Virus record (IMG/VR): IMGVR_UViG_3300042884_001137
Location: 1 to 28,070 of that record
From: a virus
Direction: 5' to 3' (one strand)
DNA: 28,070 nucleotides
The notes under the pieces are model-generated. The model made no database searches. It had not been told where the DNA came from and saw only the letters and a list, made by a program, of their open reading frames with translations. Made by a program: the position numbers and the translations under genes. Every line of letters begins with the position of its first letter. The first letter of the stretch is position 1. Of this stretch, positions 13,381-22,455 are shown one piece after another.

Positions 13381-16300
13381 TATGCTTCCCTCGTCAACCA
13401 TTCCACCAGGTTGCCAACTGCGGCTTGCCTGGACTCCTGGGCCGCCTTCGGCCGGTAGGTGGTGTTTTCCGGCGTCTTCACTTTGAGAATGTAACCCTGG
13501 TCGAACCGATTCCCGGTGACCTCACTTTTTTCCCGCAAGGAATACAAGGTGGTTTCCTGGGGCCCGCCCATGCGGCGCTTCTGGTCCGCTTCGCTTCGCA
13601 GGGAGTTGAGAACGAACGCCGGAACGTCCTTGACCTCATACATCCCGCCGCCCAGGTTACGGGCCCGCTGGAGCAGACTTTTATAAACCTGGTCCCGCTT
13701 GGCCTCGGGCGTGCCCTTGTAGGCCTTCAGCCTGGCCCGCTCCAGGCCGGCAAGAATCCTTTCCTGGTGCCCCCTGTCCATTTCGGCTTCGGCCTTTTCC
13801 CGCACTTCGGCCGGGTCGTCCTGGATGCCGTAGGCCTGGGGATTCCGCAGGTATTCTTTCATTAACTGATGATGTTGCCGGGCCCGCAGAATGGCCCCTA
13901 GCTTCGTTTCATCGCCAACCTTGAAGGCGTTGCCCCGAAGGTCCCGGGTGTACCAGGGGCCCCGATTGCCGTGCCGGAAAACAGCGTGTTCCGGGTCGTA
14001 GCTGTCCAATCGCTCCTGAGTGACGCCCCGGGTATAGCTGGGCTTTGCGGGCGATTTGCTCACCCGCCCCGTTGGGTCCACCACCTCCCCGGCTTCCACC
14101 TTGGCCCGGTAGTCGGCTTGGGCCTTGGCATAGTCGGCCATGCCGCTATTCAGCCGGTCGGTAAGGGCATCCCTGGACCGCCCCGAAACCCTACCGTTCG
14201 GACTCAGGGGCCCATGGTCTGCGCCTGGGTCCTTGATTTTGTTGGCCTTCAGGTACTGTTCAAAATTCTGGGCAACTGGCGGCGGGGCGCTCGGGCCCTG
14301 GGCGGCGTCAACCTTTTTCAACCTGGACGGGTGAACCACCTTGGTATTCCCGCCTGGCATTTGAATGACGTGGTAACCTTCGTACCCTGGCAGCGTTGAG
14401 GGCCCCTTAATGGTGGCTCTTTCCTCGCCGGTCCCGGTCGGGTTGTTCCAATCGACAACATCGCCGGCCTTGAAGTCGCCGGGCCCGCCTGCCGCCTGGC
14501 CTTCGGGGAAACGCTTGGCCATGATCCGCTTGATGATTTCGTGCCCGTGGGCCATATCGGTGCCCTTCCCGCCAGGGTTGACGCCCAGGGGAACCCCGTG
14601 GTCAGTTGCAATCGACCGCAAGGCCATGTCGCCTTTTCGGTCCATCACGTCCGTTAGAACGCCCTTGAGTTCCTCGGGAGTCTTTGCGCGCTGGGCCCGA
14701 ACGCTGAGAAGGTGGCCCGGGGTGCTGCGGGTGATCGGGCCCCACAAATCATCGAAGTTATCCCGGCGGGCCTTCACCTTGGCCGCAAGGTCTACCAGGG
14801 CTTTGAACCCATCGGGGTTTGCCTTGGCCCAGTCCTCATGGGTGGAAATGAACGCCTGGGTTTTGGCGGCCCAATCGTCCGCCCCCCTGGGGGAATCCGG
14901 GTGGCCTTCATCCAGGCCCTTTTGAACATCCGCCAGGCGCATCATCAACCGTTGAGCGTTCACCGTTGCCTGGTCCGCCCCGGTGATTTCGTTGCGCTCC
15001 TGGTTCCTGTCCACCATCCGCTGGAAGTCCGATTTCGGGGCTTCCGGCTGGGCCCGCTTGGCGTCCTGGTCGGCCAGTTCCTGGCGCACGTCCTCAAGGG
15101 ATCGGACGGGCTCCAGGTCGGCGGCGTTGGCCTTGCCGATATGCTTGCTGCTGTTCGGGTGTTCGACGATGACATTGTCACCGCTACCGTATGCCCGCCC
15201 GATAGTCCCGTCTTTCATCCGGACGATGGAACCGAAGTAGCTGGATTTCTTCGGGGTTTGGGGCTGGGCCGGTTGGGCCGGGGCCTCCTCCTCATCCTTG
15301 GCGGCGTACCGCTCGGCCTGCTCGGCGTAGTGCTGCCGGCGCTTTTCCTTTGCGGCATCGGCCTTCGCCTGGTCCAGTTCCGGATAGTGGTGCAAAAAGT
15401 TCTCCGGAACATCGGTGATCCCGTGTTCCGCCAGGCCCTTTTTGATTTCGTCCAAAAGCATCCTTTTGGAAGACGCCTTATCCTCAGCCCAAAATTTAAG
15501 TTTTTTGTCCTGGACCTCCTGGGCCGCCGCCTCCGCCTTGGCCATTTCCTTTTCGGGCCCTTCAAAGCGCCCTGGAAGGTGCGGGGAACCGTGAGCCTTG
15601 GCCCCAGCCAAAGCCGCCTCATGGGAAAAGCCCTTTGCCCGCAGGGCCTTGAAGGCCTCGCCCTGGTAGTAGTCGTTCACGCCGCTGGGCACATACCCGC
15701 TACGGTCGCCAACGGTCAATTCCCGGTGAATCCTCGCCAGGCGGTCCCCTTCGTTGAATAGCCGCCCGGAAGTCTTTTCCAGCCATGAGGCCTTGTCTTT
15801 TTCCTTCTGCGCCTTGGCCCTTTCGGCGTTGGCGCTTTTCGTCACCTGGGGGAAAATCTTTTCCGCCCCGGCGATCATCTCCGCCTTTGGCTTCCGGGTC
15901 AGGAAATGCAAACCAAGGTTGCGGAGAGTGTTTTCAACCTGCTCTTTGGGCAGCTTTCTGAGGGCGTCCAGGGCGGCGGCGTGGTCGTCCGCTTCCAGGT
16001 GTTCGGCCGGCGTCTTTTGAACAGCCGCCTTGGCCGGTGCCGCCGCCTGGGCGGGCTTGGGTGCGGGTGCCATGCCATCCCCGAACAGGTCGGGGCCTGC
16101 CGCCTGGGCCGGCTTCGCTGGCTCCGCCTGGGGGGCGCTCATCACCTTATCCAGGTCGGGGCTTTCCCCACGGCTCCACGGGGTTGGCGGCTTGGACGGT
16201 CCTTCGGCCGGGGCGTTGAACACGCCATCCAGGTCGGGGTTTTCCCGGTCGGCTTTCGCCTGGGCGGGCTTCGCCTGGGGGGCCGGTTCGGAATTGAACA

Positions 16301-19300
16301 CGTCATCCAGGTCTTGGTTTGCCCTGTCGCCGGTCGGCTGGGCCGCCTGGGCCTGGGGCGCTGGGGCCGGCTCGGCTTCCGCCTGGGGCTTGGCCTTTGC
16401 GCCAGGGATGCCCCAATAGTTCAAAACATGATCCGGAACATCCTGGCCATCCTGGATGGCTTTGCGAATGGCGTTGTAGCTGTTGTTCAGGGCAATCGAG
16501 GTGTCCCGGCGCTTTCCTGGCGGCAGCTTGGAATAGGCGGCATCAATCTCGGGATTATCCAGGGGGTGGCCGTAGTCGCCCCTCAAAAACGCCGGTTCGT
16601 CGTATTTGCCCTGGAGGGATTCCCCATGCCTTTTGAGCATATCCACCAGGGGCCCGGTATCCCCGGACAACTCGCCGGCCACCAGTTCCATCGGCGTCAG
16701 GTGGTGCGCCCCCAAGCCTAGCTTGTCCTCATACTGCTTCCTGGCGGTGGCTGCCGTTTTCATCCCCTGGTTTTCGTAGCCCTTCCAGGTGCCGGCGTAC
16801 TCGTACCCGGCCCCCTTGGCGGCATCGTCAAGCGCCTGGATTGTCCGGTCAATGGCGTCGATCTTGCGCCGCACGCCGGCCATGGAAGCGGGATCCTCCT
16901 GGTCGCTCGGCTTGACGCCCAGACTCGTTTGAAGGCGGTATTTCTCCTTCTCAAGCTGATCCCGTTTCCACTTGGCGTTCAGGTGGAGAAACTTCCCGGA
17001 CTCATCGTGCTGGTTGGCTACAGTCCGCTGAATGTCCTCCTGGTCCTGGCCCTTGATCGTGCGCCCGGTCAGATTGTGCATTACCTGGCGGAGTTGATGG
17101 CTGTTCAAATCGTCGGGGTTCTCATCCATCAGCTTCGCCAGGGCGGCGGAAACCTTGGCGTACTCTTTGTGCGCCTGGGCCTTCAGGCTGGGGCTCTTTT
17201 GGGTGTACCCGTTGGCGATCACCTTCAGCCGGCCCGCCAGCTTGGTCATGCGGGTGGCCGGCGGTAGGGCGCTGTCATCGACCTGGGGCGGTGGCGTGGG
17301 CTCCGCTGGCCTGGGGGTAGGCGTGCCCTGGAAGTGCTGCCGCAGACTGACGGGAACCTCCATGCTTCCATCAATGCCATGCTGATAGGCTTCCGGGCTG
17401 AGTTCCTTCAGTTGCTGGGCGTACTGGCCGGCCTTGCTCGGGCTGTCTTGCATGAAGGAAATAGCCGCCCGCAGCTTTTTATCTGGGTGGCCGGCCTGGT
17501 CCAGGGAAGACTTGAACGGGTCGAACGCTTCCGCCTGGGCCTTTTCCGTCTGGGGCTCGGGCTCACCCACCGCAGGCGCTTCGGCAGGGCCGGCCGCCTG
17601 CATTTTGTCGATATGAGGCTGCCAGCGTTGCTTCAGGCTGTCCATCCTGAACTCGGGTGTCCCCATCTGGATTTTTCGGCGGGCCCGGATTTTCTCCGCA
17701 TTCTCAGGAGTCACCTGGATAGCCTTGCGGCTTGCCCCGCCTAGCTGGTGGTCTGACGCCGCCAGTTCCCGCAACCAATCCAGGCGCTTTTGGGCGTGTT
17801 CGGCAATGGTCGGGTCCATGGCCCCGGCCGTGTTGTACAACTCGTCATGCAACTCGGCGGCCTTGTTGTGGTTGAACCTGGCGTTAGCGCCCTTGCCGGT
17901 GATCACCTTGGCCAAGAGCCCGCCGTACTGGTTCACCCTGGCCCCAGATGGCAGCTTGTCTTCGCCGCCCAATTCGCCTGGGGGAGTTTCCCGCATGGCC
18001 ATGCGTAACATCCGGAAATTTGGCGTCTCGCCGCCGTCCAGGTAATCGTCCTGGCCCATTTTCTCCGGGGGCGTGAGTTCAAAACGGCCAGTTTTCAAAC
18101 CCTTTTCCCATTCCCGGGCGGCCAGGGGCGTTCGGACCGTGCCGGACTTGCTGACAGTCGGGAAGGCGGGTTTACCCGTGCTTGCCGCCTGGGGCACTTC
18201 CGCCTGGGGCGCTGGTGCCGGCGTAGGTTCTGCCGCCAACGGAACGGGGGCGGGCGGTGCGGAGGAAGCCTGTTCCCCCGCCCCGCTGGCCGGCAGATTC
18301 GCAAGTTTTTTACGGGTGTTCCAGAGTTGCAGCCGAATCCGGTTATAGTCCCGGGAATTCTTCGGCATACCGGCCAAAACAGAGGATAGGCGGCCGATCT
18401 CGTCTTCGATTGACTGACGCCCCGCCTTGGTCAGGCTGGGGCGCTTGGCCCTTTTCCCGGGGGCTTCCGGGGCGATTACTGGCGGGGCGCTTGGGCCTTC
18501 TTGATTTCCTCCGACAGCCTGGGCCACATTTGGGCTTTCTGGCGCAGTTCCACCAGGGCTTGCCGCTGCCGGTCGTTCATCGGCTCCTGGCCCCGTAGCG
18601 CCTCCTCCAGTTGATCCAGGTTGAAGCTGTCCAACCTCATCTGGCGATCCGCCGATAAGCCCGGCTGCGTGGTCACGGGAAATTTGGCCGGATCGGTATA
18701 GATCGAGGATTCCATTTTTAGCCCTCTTTTTCAGTTCTTCCGGGTCGTGAACCTGGCTTCCAAGGTATTCTATCTGTTCTTTCGGGTCTTGAATGTCTTT
18801 TGCAAGACCTTTTCCTAAATTGTTGTTGTAAACCGTTATGGGCTTACCGGATGCGGCCATCTCTTTTGCCGCCTCTAGTGCGGCTTTCCTGGCCTTTATG
18901 TTCGCATCCATGGCGTAATTCAAATCGACGGGCCGGCCCTTCTCGGGCTCGGGGCCCTGCTTGCCGCCGTCTTCCCAGGCCTTGTACTCCTTCGCCCCTT
19001 CCAGGAAACGGGGCACAATGCCCTTTTCCCAGGCGTCCCAGGGGTGACGGTCCACGAAGTGGAATTCGGGTTCAAAACCGGCCTGGCGGGCCTGGTCCAT
19101 GGCGGCTTTCGCCCCGTATGGCCCATCCCATTCGGCGCTCACCTGGTCCAGAATGAGCGGGTAATCGGTCATCTGCATTTGTTTGGAAACGGCGGTGGTT
19201 TTCCCGGAGCCTCCGCCGCCGGCCATGATGGCCATTTTGCCGTTACCCACGCCCTTGAGTTCGTGCTTGAGTTCGTGCAGCAAGCGGGCGTTGAGGTAGT

Positions 19301-22300
19301 TGGCGGCGGTGTGGTTGACGTGCTGATTCAGGCCGGTATACCCCGGCATGAAATCCCGCCAATCGTCGATATTCAAATTGGCGTGCGTCAGCTTTCCATT
19401 CGCATCAAAAGCGCCCTTTTTCTGCAAATACTTGTGCCGCAAGTCCTCATAGTTGTCCCTGGCGTAGGCCTGGAATTCGGCTTCCTGTTGTTTTTCCTCG
19501 GGCGTGAGGCCACCCATCGACCAGAACTTATACCCGGTCGCCTGGTGGAACTCGGGGATTTCCTTGGACGGTTGCCAGGTGCCGGCCTTGGGCTGCCCGG
19601 GGGCGCTGGCCTGGGGTTGTTGCGCCAGGTCTTCCCCCTGCCCCTGGGTGCGCCCGTCCCGCAGGGATTCGCTAGGCTCCCGCTTGGGTTTTTCCGCCTG
19701 GTACGGATCGCCTTCATGGGCGTTCCGGAATTCATCCAGGGCCCGAACCTCACCATGCGCCTTGGCTGCCCTGGCCTTGGCGATTTGTGCCCGGCTCTTG
19801 AGGTAATCGCTAGCCCGCTTTTTGGCGAACTGCTCGTTTCGGCCGAAGTCCATTTCCTTCCCGGTTTCCGGGTCGGTCAATTTGAACACGCCGTTTGCAT
19901 CCTTCTGGGGCAGGGTGCTTTGGGCGTTGAGGATCTTTTTCAATCCGTCGATATGTTTGCCGTATTCCTCAACGGCCTTGTTAATGCGTTCGTCGTGTTC
20001 CTTTTGGCTGGCCGGAACCTTGAAACCACGGGGCGGTTTGTAATCGGGGTTGGCGAACTTTTTGGCCGCCTTCGCCTCCACCTTCTCCACGCCCTTGTTT
20101 GCAGCCGCAAGCGCCGCCTCATTCTCCGGGGCAAGCTCATGCTCACCCAAGCCAACTTCCTGGAACCCGTCCAGGGTGTCGGCGTCCATCAGCCCATCTT
20201 TGTTCCTGGCCCCCTTCAGGGCCACGAAGTGATTCCCCTCGGTGTCCATGCGGACCTTCAAGAGGCCCTCATCTTCCAGGGATCGGCGCGCCTCCCCGCC
20301 AACGATGGCGTCCAAGTCCTTCTTGGTCATCCAGCCCTTATGGTCCTTGAGGGCCCTGAGCGCCATTTCCTTGGCCTGGGCCGGGTCGCCCTGGAATTGG
20401 GGCCCGGAGTTCTTGGACATTCCCAAGGCGTCATCCACCACGCTGCCGCTATCGTCCAGGGCGGGCGGCGCTGCGGGCGCTTCATCCTTCGGGACCGGCA
20501 GGTTGCCGGGAGAGAACAGGCTGCCGAACATTTCCCCGGTGCCGTCCGTTTTGGCCTGCTGTTTCTGGTCCAGCCAGTCCAAACCTTTCGCCGCCTGGTC
20601 GGATACCGTCTCCTGGGGGGCCTGCTTTTCGGCGTCCACGGCAACCTTATTGCCGAACAGGTCCGTCATCATCTCGGGGCCGGCAAAGTTCCTTTTCACC
20701 GGGTTGCCGAACAGGTCCAGGCCCGGGGGCGGTGCCGGGGTGGCCCCGGTGCCCTCGGCCTCGGTGCGGTCCACCTGGCTGAAGGCGGGCCCGTTATTCA
20801 ACTCGGCGGAATCGAGCTTACGCCCCACGCCTTCAACGTCATCCAGGCCCCTTTGGTCGGCCGGTGCCGCCTTTTCCGGCTCCGGTGCGGGTGCCGGGTC
20901 GTCAAACCCAAACATGGAAGGAGTCTGGTCATTGCCCTTGTCGCTGAAGGTCTTTTCCAGGTCGGCGTCCATTTCCTCCTGGGACCGCAGGGGCTCGGGC
21001 ACCGTGCGCCCCTCGGGCGGGGCGTCCGGCATTTGAACAAGCTGGCCCTCATTCGGATCCTTGCCGAATATCTGCGCCACCAGGTCGGGATGAACGGCCC
21101 AGTTTTTCCACCGCTCCACTTCGCCCTGGAGTCGGGAAACCTCACTCTTGACCGCCTCGGGATCGTCCACATTGATGCCCATTTCCCGGGCAATGTCGGG
21201 GCGCTTGGCTGCCCCCTGGGCGGCGGTGATCCTGGCGGCCAGGGCCCGGCGGATGCCGCCGGCCTTGCTGGCGTTTTCGGCCATCTCCTTGATGGCGCTG
21301 TCATCGTTGCCGAACAGTTCGCCTTGATCCTGGTCCGCCTTGCGCCTGGCGCTCAACGCCTTGTACGCCTGAAGGTAATCCCCGATGGTTTCGGCGGACT
21401 TGTTTTCCCCGGCCAGCTTCAATCCCAGGGGCTGGAGCTTTTCGTCGTTCGGGGCATGGCGGGCAATGGCTGCCGCCTGCTTGTCGTTGATCGCCTTCCC
21501 CTTGAGGGCGGCCAGAAGGGTTTCGGTCGCCCCCTGGGCAATGTCCCAACCGTCCTTGCCCTTGGCCCTGGCCAGGAGCCCTTTCATCTGGGCCTGGTCC
21601 TTGGTCAGGCCCTTGTTCGATTGGAAGTAGCTGGCGTAGTCGGCCACGCTACCGTTTCCGTCTCTGATGTTCAGTTCGGCATCCAGGGCCTTGGCCTGTT
21701 CCAGGCTGAACCCATCGGCCTCCCGGTAAACCTGGACGGGCACTTCCCCCACGCCGTTACGCTTGGCATGGGCCAGGCGGTGGCGTCCGGAAATAACCTC
21801 CATCGTCCCGTCTTTGCCTTCCCATATCTGAAGGGGCCCGCTTCCCCGGTGGTCGTAATGGCCCTCCAGGGGCTCCACTTCGCCGGTCGCCTCATCTGCG
21901 CCCGCCTTGAACTGCTTCACCCGGGCCTGGGCCAGAATCTTGTTCGGGTCCATGTAGGTGATGCGGGGGGCGGCGGTTTCCCTGGCGTTGGCCTTGGACG
22001 GGTTGACGGGGGCGTCCGGAACGTGGAAGCCCTTGGACCGAAGGAATTCCCGGGCCTGGTTGATCTTCTCCTGGTCGGCCTCGGGCCCCTCCTGGTAGGC
22101 GTTGCGCTTCGCCGGCTCGGGCGGAGTCTCGGGGCGAACAGCCGGCGGGGTGGATGGGCCCCCCTGGGCGGATTTCTTGCCGCTGTCCAGGTTGTTCAAA
22201 TTCTTGCCGGTGAGTTCAGCCGGGCCCTTGGAAATGTCACCAGCCTTGTTGATGAAAACATGGACGCCATTGTCCAGGGTGACCCAACGGCCGTTGGGAT

Positions 22301-22376
22301 CATCCTTCTCGGCGGTCTGCTCCAGGACCCGCCGTAATGCCGCCCGTGCCATCTCAACATGGTTTTTGCTGGTCAT
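13380..22376 (-). CDS. Giant polyvalent protein with ParB-like and zeta-toxin-like domains
   Basis: The product is about 2,998 residues from ATG 22376 (MTSKNHVEMARAALRRVL), with GGGTGG just upstream; an earlier start at 22511 lies before the terminator and is rejected. A first small domain (residues 28-60) reads RWVTLDNGVHVFINKAGDIS. A ParB/sulfiredoxin-like nuclease domain spans about 138-245, with its signature GRHRLAHAKRNG at 197-208. A P-loop kinase domain of zeta-toxin type spans about 990-1215, with Walker A GGGGSGKTT at 1053-1061. Two SH3-like segments lie near 2,380-2,425 and 2,633-2,688. Long Pro/Ala/Gln linkers separate the domains, and DLFGN-type and PDLDxVF-type short motifs recur. 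Large multi-domain 'polyvalent' proteins of phages are thought to enter the host with the DNA and act against host functions. The location between capsid and neck genes fits a virion-borne protein. Residues 1,221-1,300 overlap another frame (18476-18715). Confidence 0.85.
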   Translation of the reverse strand: MTSKNHVEMARAALRRVLEQTAEKDDPNGRWVTLDNGVHVFINKAGDISKGPAELTGKNLNNLDSGKKSAQGGPSTPPAVRPETPPEPAKRNAYQEGPEADQEKINQAREFLRSKGFHVPDAPVNPSKANARETAAPRITYMDPNKILAQARVKQFKAGADEATGEVEPLEGHYDHRGSGPLQIWEGKDGTMEVISGRHRLAHAKRNGVGEVPVQVYREADGFSLEQAKALDAELNIRDGNGSVADYASYFQSNKGLTKDQAQMKGLLARAKGKDGWDIAQGATETLLAALKGKAINDKQAAAIARHAPNDEKLQPLGLKLAGENKSAETIGDYLQAYKALSARRKADQDQGELFGNDDSAIKEMAENASKAGGIRRALAARITAAQGAAKRPDIAREMGINVDDPEAVKSEVSRLQGEVERWKNWAVHPDLVAQIFGKDPNEGQLVQMPDAPPEGRTVPEPLRSQEEMDADLEKTFSDKGNDQTPSMFGFDDPAPAPEPEKAAPADQRGLDDVEGVGRKLDSAELNNGPAFSQVDRTEAEGTGATPAPPPGLDLFGNPVKRNFAGPEMMTDLFGNKVAVDAEKQAPQETVSDQAAKGLDWLDQKQQAKTDGTGEMFGSLFSPGNLPVPKDEAPAAPPALDDSGSVVDDALGMSKNSGPQFQGDPAQAKEMALRALKDHKGWMTKKDLDAIVGGEARRSLEDEGLLKVRMDTEGNHFVALKGARNKDGLMDADTLDGFQEVGLGEHELAPENEAALAAANKGVEKVEAKAAKKFANPDYKPPRGFKVPASQKEHDERINKAVEEYGKHIDGLKKILNAQSTLPQKDANGVFKLTDPETGKEMDFGRNEQFAKKRASDYLKSRAQIAKARAAKAHGEVRALDEFRNAHEGDPYQAEKPKREPSESLRDGRTQGQGEDLAQQPQASAPGQPKAGTWQPSKEIPEFHQATGYKFWSMGGLTPEEKQQEAEFQAYARDNYEDLRHKYLQKKGAFDANGKLTHANLNIDDWRDFMPGYTGLNQHVNHTAANYLNARLLHELKHELKGVGNGKMAIMAGGGGSGKTTAVSKQMQMTDYPLILDQVSAEWDGPYGAKAAMDQARQAGFEPEFHFVDRHPWDAWEKGIVPRFLEGAKEYKAWEDGGKQGPEPEKGRPVDLNYAMDANIKARKAALEAAKEMAASGKPITVYNNNLGKGLAKDIQDPKEQIEYLGSQVHDPEELKKRAKNGILDLYRSGQISRDHAAGLIGGSPDEVGQLQPGSTGGGATGPGADERPAAASPGGTAPESPNVAQAVGGNQEGPSAPPVIAPEAPGKRAKRPSLTKAGRQSIEDEIGRLSSVLAGMPKNSRDYNRIRLQLWNTRKKLANLPASGAGEQASSAPPAPVPLAAEPTPAPAPQAEVPQAASTGKPAFPTVSKSGTVRTPLAAREWEKGLKTGRFELTPPEKMGQDDYLDGGETPNFRMLRMAMRETPPGELGGEDKLPSGARVNQYGGLLAKVITGKGANARFNHNKAAELHDELYNTAGAMDPTIAEHAQKRLDWLRELAASDHQLGGASRKAIQVTPENAEKIRARRKIQMGTPEFRMDSLKQRWQPHIDKMQAAGPAEAPAVGEPEPQTEKAQAEAFDPFKSSLDQAGHPDKKLRAAISFMQDSPSKAGQYAQQLKELSPEAYQHGIDGSMEVPVSLRQHFQGTPTPRPAEPTPPPQVDDSALPPATRMTKLAGRLKVIANGYTQKSPSLKAQAHKEYAKVSAALAKLMDENPDDLNSHQLRQVMHNLTGRTIKGQDQEDIQRTVANQHDESGKFLHLNAKWKRDQLEKEKYRLQTSLGVKPSDQEDPASMAGVRRKIDAIDRTIQALDDAAKGAGYEYAGTWKGYENQGMKTAATARKQYEDKLGLGAHHLTPMELVAGELSGDTGPLVDMLKRHGESLQGKYDEPAFLRGDYGHPLDNPEIDAAYSKLPPGKRRDTSIALNNSYNAIRKAIQDGQDVPDHVLNYWGIPGAKAKPQAEAEPAPAPQAQAAQPTGDRANQDLDDVFNSEPAPQAKPAQAKADRENPDLDGVFNAPAEGPSKPPTPWSRGESPDLDKVMSAPQAEPAKPAQAAGPDLFGDGMAPAPKPAQAAAPAKAAVQKTPAEHLEADDHAAALDALRKLPKEQVENTLRNLGLHFLTRKPKAEMIAGAEKIFPQVTKSANAERAKAQKEKDKASWLEKTSGRLFNEGDRLARIHRELTVGDRSGYVPSGVNDYYQGEAFKALRAKGFSHEAALAGAKAHGSPHLPGRFEGPEKEMAKAEAAAQEVQDKKLKFWAEDKASSKRMLLDEIKKGLAEHGITDVPENFLHHYPELDQAKADAAKEKRRQHYAEQAERYAAKDEEEAPAQPAQPQTPKKSSYFGSIVRMKDGTIGRAYGSGDNVIVEHPNSSKHIGKANAADLEPVRSLEDVRQELADQDAKRAQPEAPKSDFQRMVDRNQERNEITGADQATVNAQRLMMRLADVQKGLDEGHPDSPRGADDWAAKTQAFISTHEDWAKANPDGFKALVDLAAKVKARRDNFDDLWGPITRSTPGHLLSVRAQRAKTPEELKGVLTDVMDRKGDMALRSIATDHGVPLGVNPGGKGTDMAHGHEIIKRIMAKRFPEGQAAGGPGDFKAGDVVDWNNPTGTGEERATIKGPSTLPGYEGYHVIQMPGGNTKVVHPSRLKKVDAAQGPSAPPPVAQNFEQYLKANKIKDPGADHGPLSPNGRVSGRSRDALTDRLNSGMADYAKAQADYRAKVEAGEVVDPTGRVSKSPAKPSYTRGVTQERLDSYDPEHAVFRHGNRGPWYTRDLRGNAFKVGDETKLGAILRARQHHQLMKEYLRNPQAYGIQDDPAEVREKAEAEMDRGHQERILAGLERARLKAYKGTPEAKRDQVYKSLLQRARNLGGGMYEVKDVPAFVLNSLRSEADQKRRMGGPQETTLYSLREKSEVTGNRFDQGYILKVKTPENTTYRPKAAQESRQAAVGNLVEWLTREA
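18476..18715 (-). CDS. Nested gene in another frame of the giant gene
   Basis: A 79-residue frame begins at ATG 18715 and ends at TAA 18476-18478, in the +1 frame relative to the giant gene. It has a plausible ribosome site, AAGAGGGCTAAAAATG. The product (MESSIYTDPAKFPVTTQPGL, then a charged helical region EEALRGQEPMNDRQRQALVE and RLSEEIKKAQAPRQ) looks like a real folded protein, whereas the giant frame here encodes a low-complexity linker (GSTGGGATGPGADERP). By hand count the third codon position is about 79% G or C in the nested frame and about 40% in the giant frame, so the nested frame has the local codon style. It may be an independent protein or the remnant of a gene over which the giant frame was fused. 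Function unknown. Confidence 0.6.
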   Translation of the reverse strand: MESSIYTDPAKFPVTTQPGLSADRQMRLDSFNLDQLEEALRGQEPMNDRQRQALVELRQKAQMWPRLSEEIKKAQAPRQ

Positions 22377-22396
22377 ATTCCACCCATCCTGGAAAG

Positions 22397-22431
22397 AAAA
22401 AACCCCGCCAACGGGTAGACCGTGGGCGGGG
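22397..22431 (-). terminator. Intrinsic terminator after the capsid genes
   Basis: On the minus strand the stem CCCCGCC pairs with GGCGGGG; inside it ACGG pairs with CCGT around a small loop, and TTTTTT follows at once. This is a textbook rho-independent terminator. It lies 24 bases after the stop of the gene at 22456-22713 and only 20 bases before the ATG of the giant gene. It should end most transcripts from the capsid block, leaving the giant gene to read-through or antitermination. Confidence 0.88.
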
Positions 22432-22455
22432 CAAATGTCACCTAGCCTGGCCGGC

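Noticed and set aside
19044-22337. 1,097-codon open frame on the plus strand
   Set aside because: It is antisense to the giant gene; long antisense frames are common opposite GC-rich genes, its product is a Gly/Leu/Val/His-rich shadow with no recognisable domain, and no ribosome site or neighbouring plus-strand gene supports it.
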